Shown here piece by piece: positions 63,922 to 64,000 of a DNA stretch of 64,000 nt. A model generated the notes under the pieces. It searched no databases and had not been told where the DNA came from. It was given only the letters and a program-made list of their open reading frames with translations. Made by a program: the position numbers and the translations under genes. How positions within the stretch are numbered: position 1 is the first letter of the stretch; each line of letters starts with the position of its first letter. The stretch covers positions 1,304,501 through 1,368,500 of the forward strand of contig NC_135246.1 in assembly GCF_947623445.1 (NCBI RefSeq), read 5' to 3'. This stretch comes from Clavelina lepadiformis (Eukaryota > Chordata > Ascidiacea > Aplousobranchia > Clavelinidae).

Positions 63922-64000
63922 GTCTAGGGGTATGATTCTTGCTTAGGTTGCAAGTCCCGGACAAGCCCTATAAAGAAGAAGTTTTGGAATTTAGACTAAA

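Overview
The window is eukaryotic, almost certainly animal. It carries Pol III-type tRNA genes with internal A and B boxes and TTTT terminators, hAT elements of the GTF2IRD2/Charlie type, and an APE-endonuclease non-LTR retrotransposon of the Tx1/L1 group. The DNA is AT-rich and I see no ordinary host protein gene. A marine or freshwater invertebrate or a lower chordate is plausible, but the species cannot be read from this sequence.

Layout. Positions 1-1140 are non-array DNA holding a fragment of an old hAT transposase. Positions 1157-8900 are the ragged edge of a tRNA-Pro array. Here tRNA-Pro copies, some degenerate, alternate with an unrecognised repeat of about 430-500 bp, and three different hAT elements sit inside tRNA-Pro genes: hAT-a (512 bp), hAT-c (2850 bp, with a 644-aa transposase) and an a/b hybrid. 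From about 8.9 kb to the right edge the window is a dense array on the + strand. I count 152 full-length 72-nt tRNA-Pro copies: 92 TGG, 42 AGG, 11 CGG, 6 ATG and 1 TGC anticodon. Their basic period is 155 bp. Another 67 tRNA-Pro genes here are split or beheaded by a small non-autonomous element, hAT-b (9 full-length copies of 230 bp and 58 copies cut at the left). Two near-identical 5276-bp LINEs (15530-20805 and 32350-37625) are each inserted in the B box of a tRNA-Pro.

How the parts fit together. All three hAT families entered at the same 8 bp (GTCTAGGG) inside the tRNA A box, and the LINE entered inside the B box, so the Pol III promoter of one tRNA family is the landing pad for unrelated elements. 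The interrupted genes were then copied passively as the array expanded through higher-order repeats of 459, 918, 1708, 3854, 6309, 11242 and 16820 bp. Spacers are about as conserved as tRNA bodies, so homogenisation, not selection on each gene, probably keeps the copies alike.

Reading the tRNA entries. Bases are numbered linearly 1-72. The consensus has acceptor stem 1-7/65-71, A box 8-18, D stem 10-12/22-24, anticodon stem 26-30/38-42, anticodon 33-35, variable loop 43-47, T stem 48-52/60-64, B box 51-61 and discriminator C72. Each entry states only its departures from this consensus.
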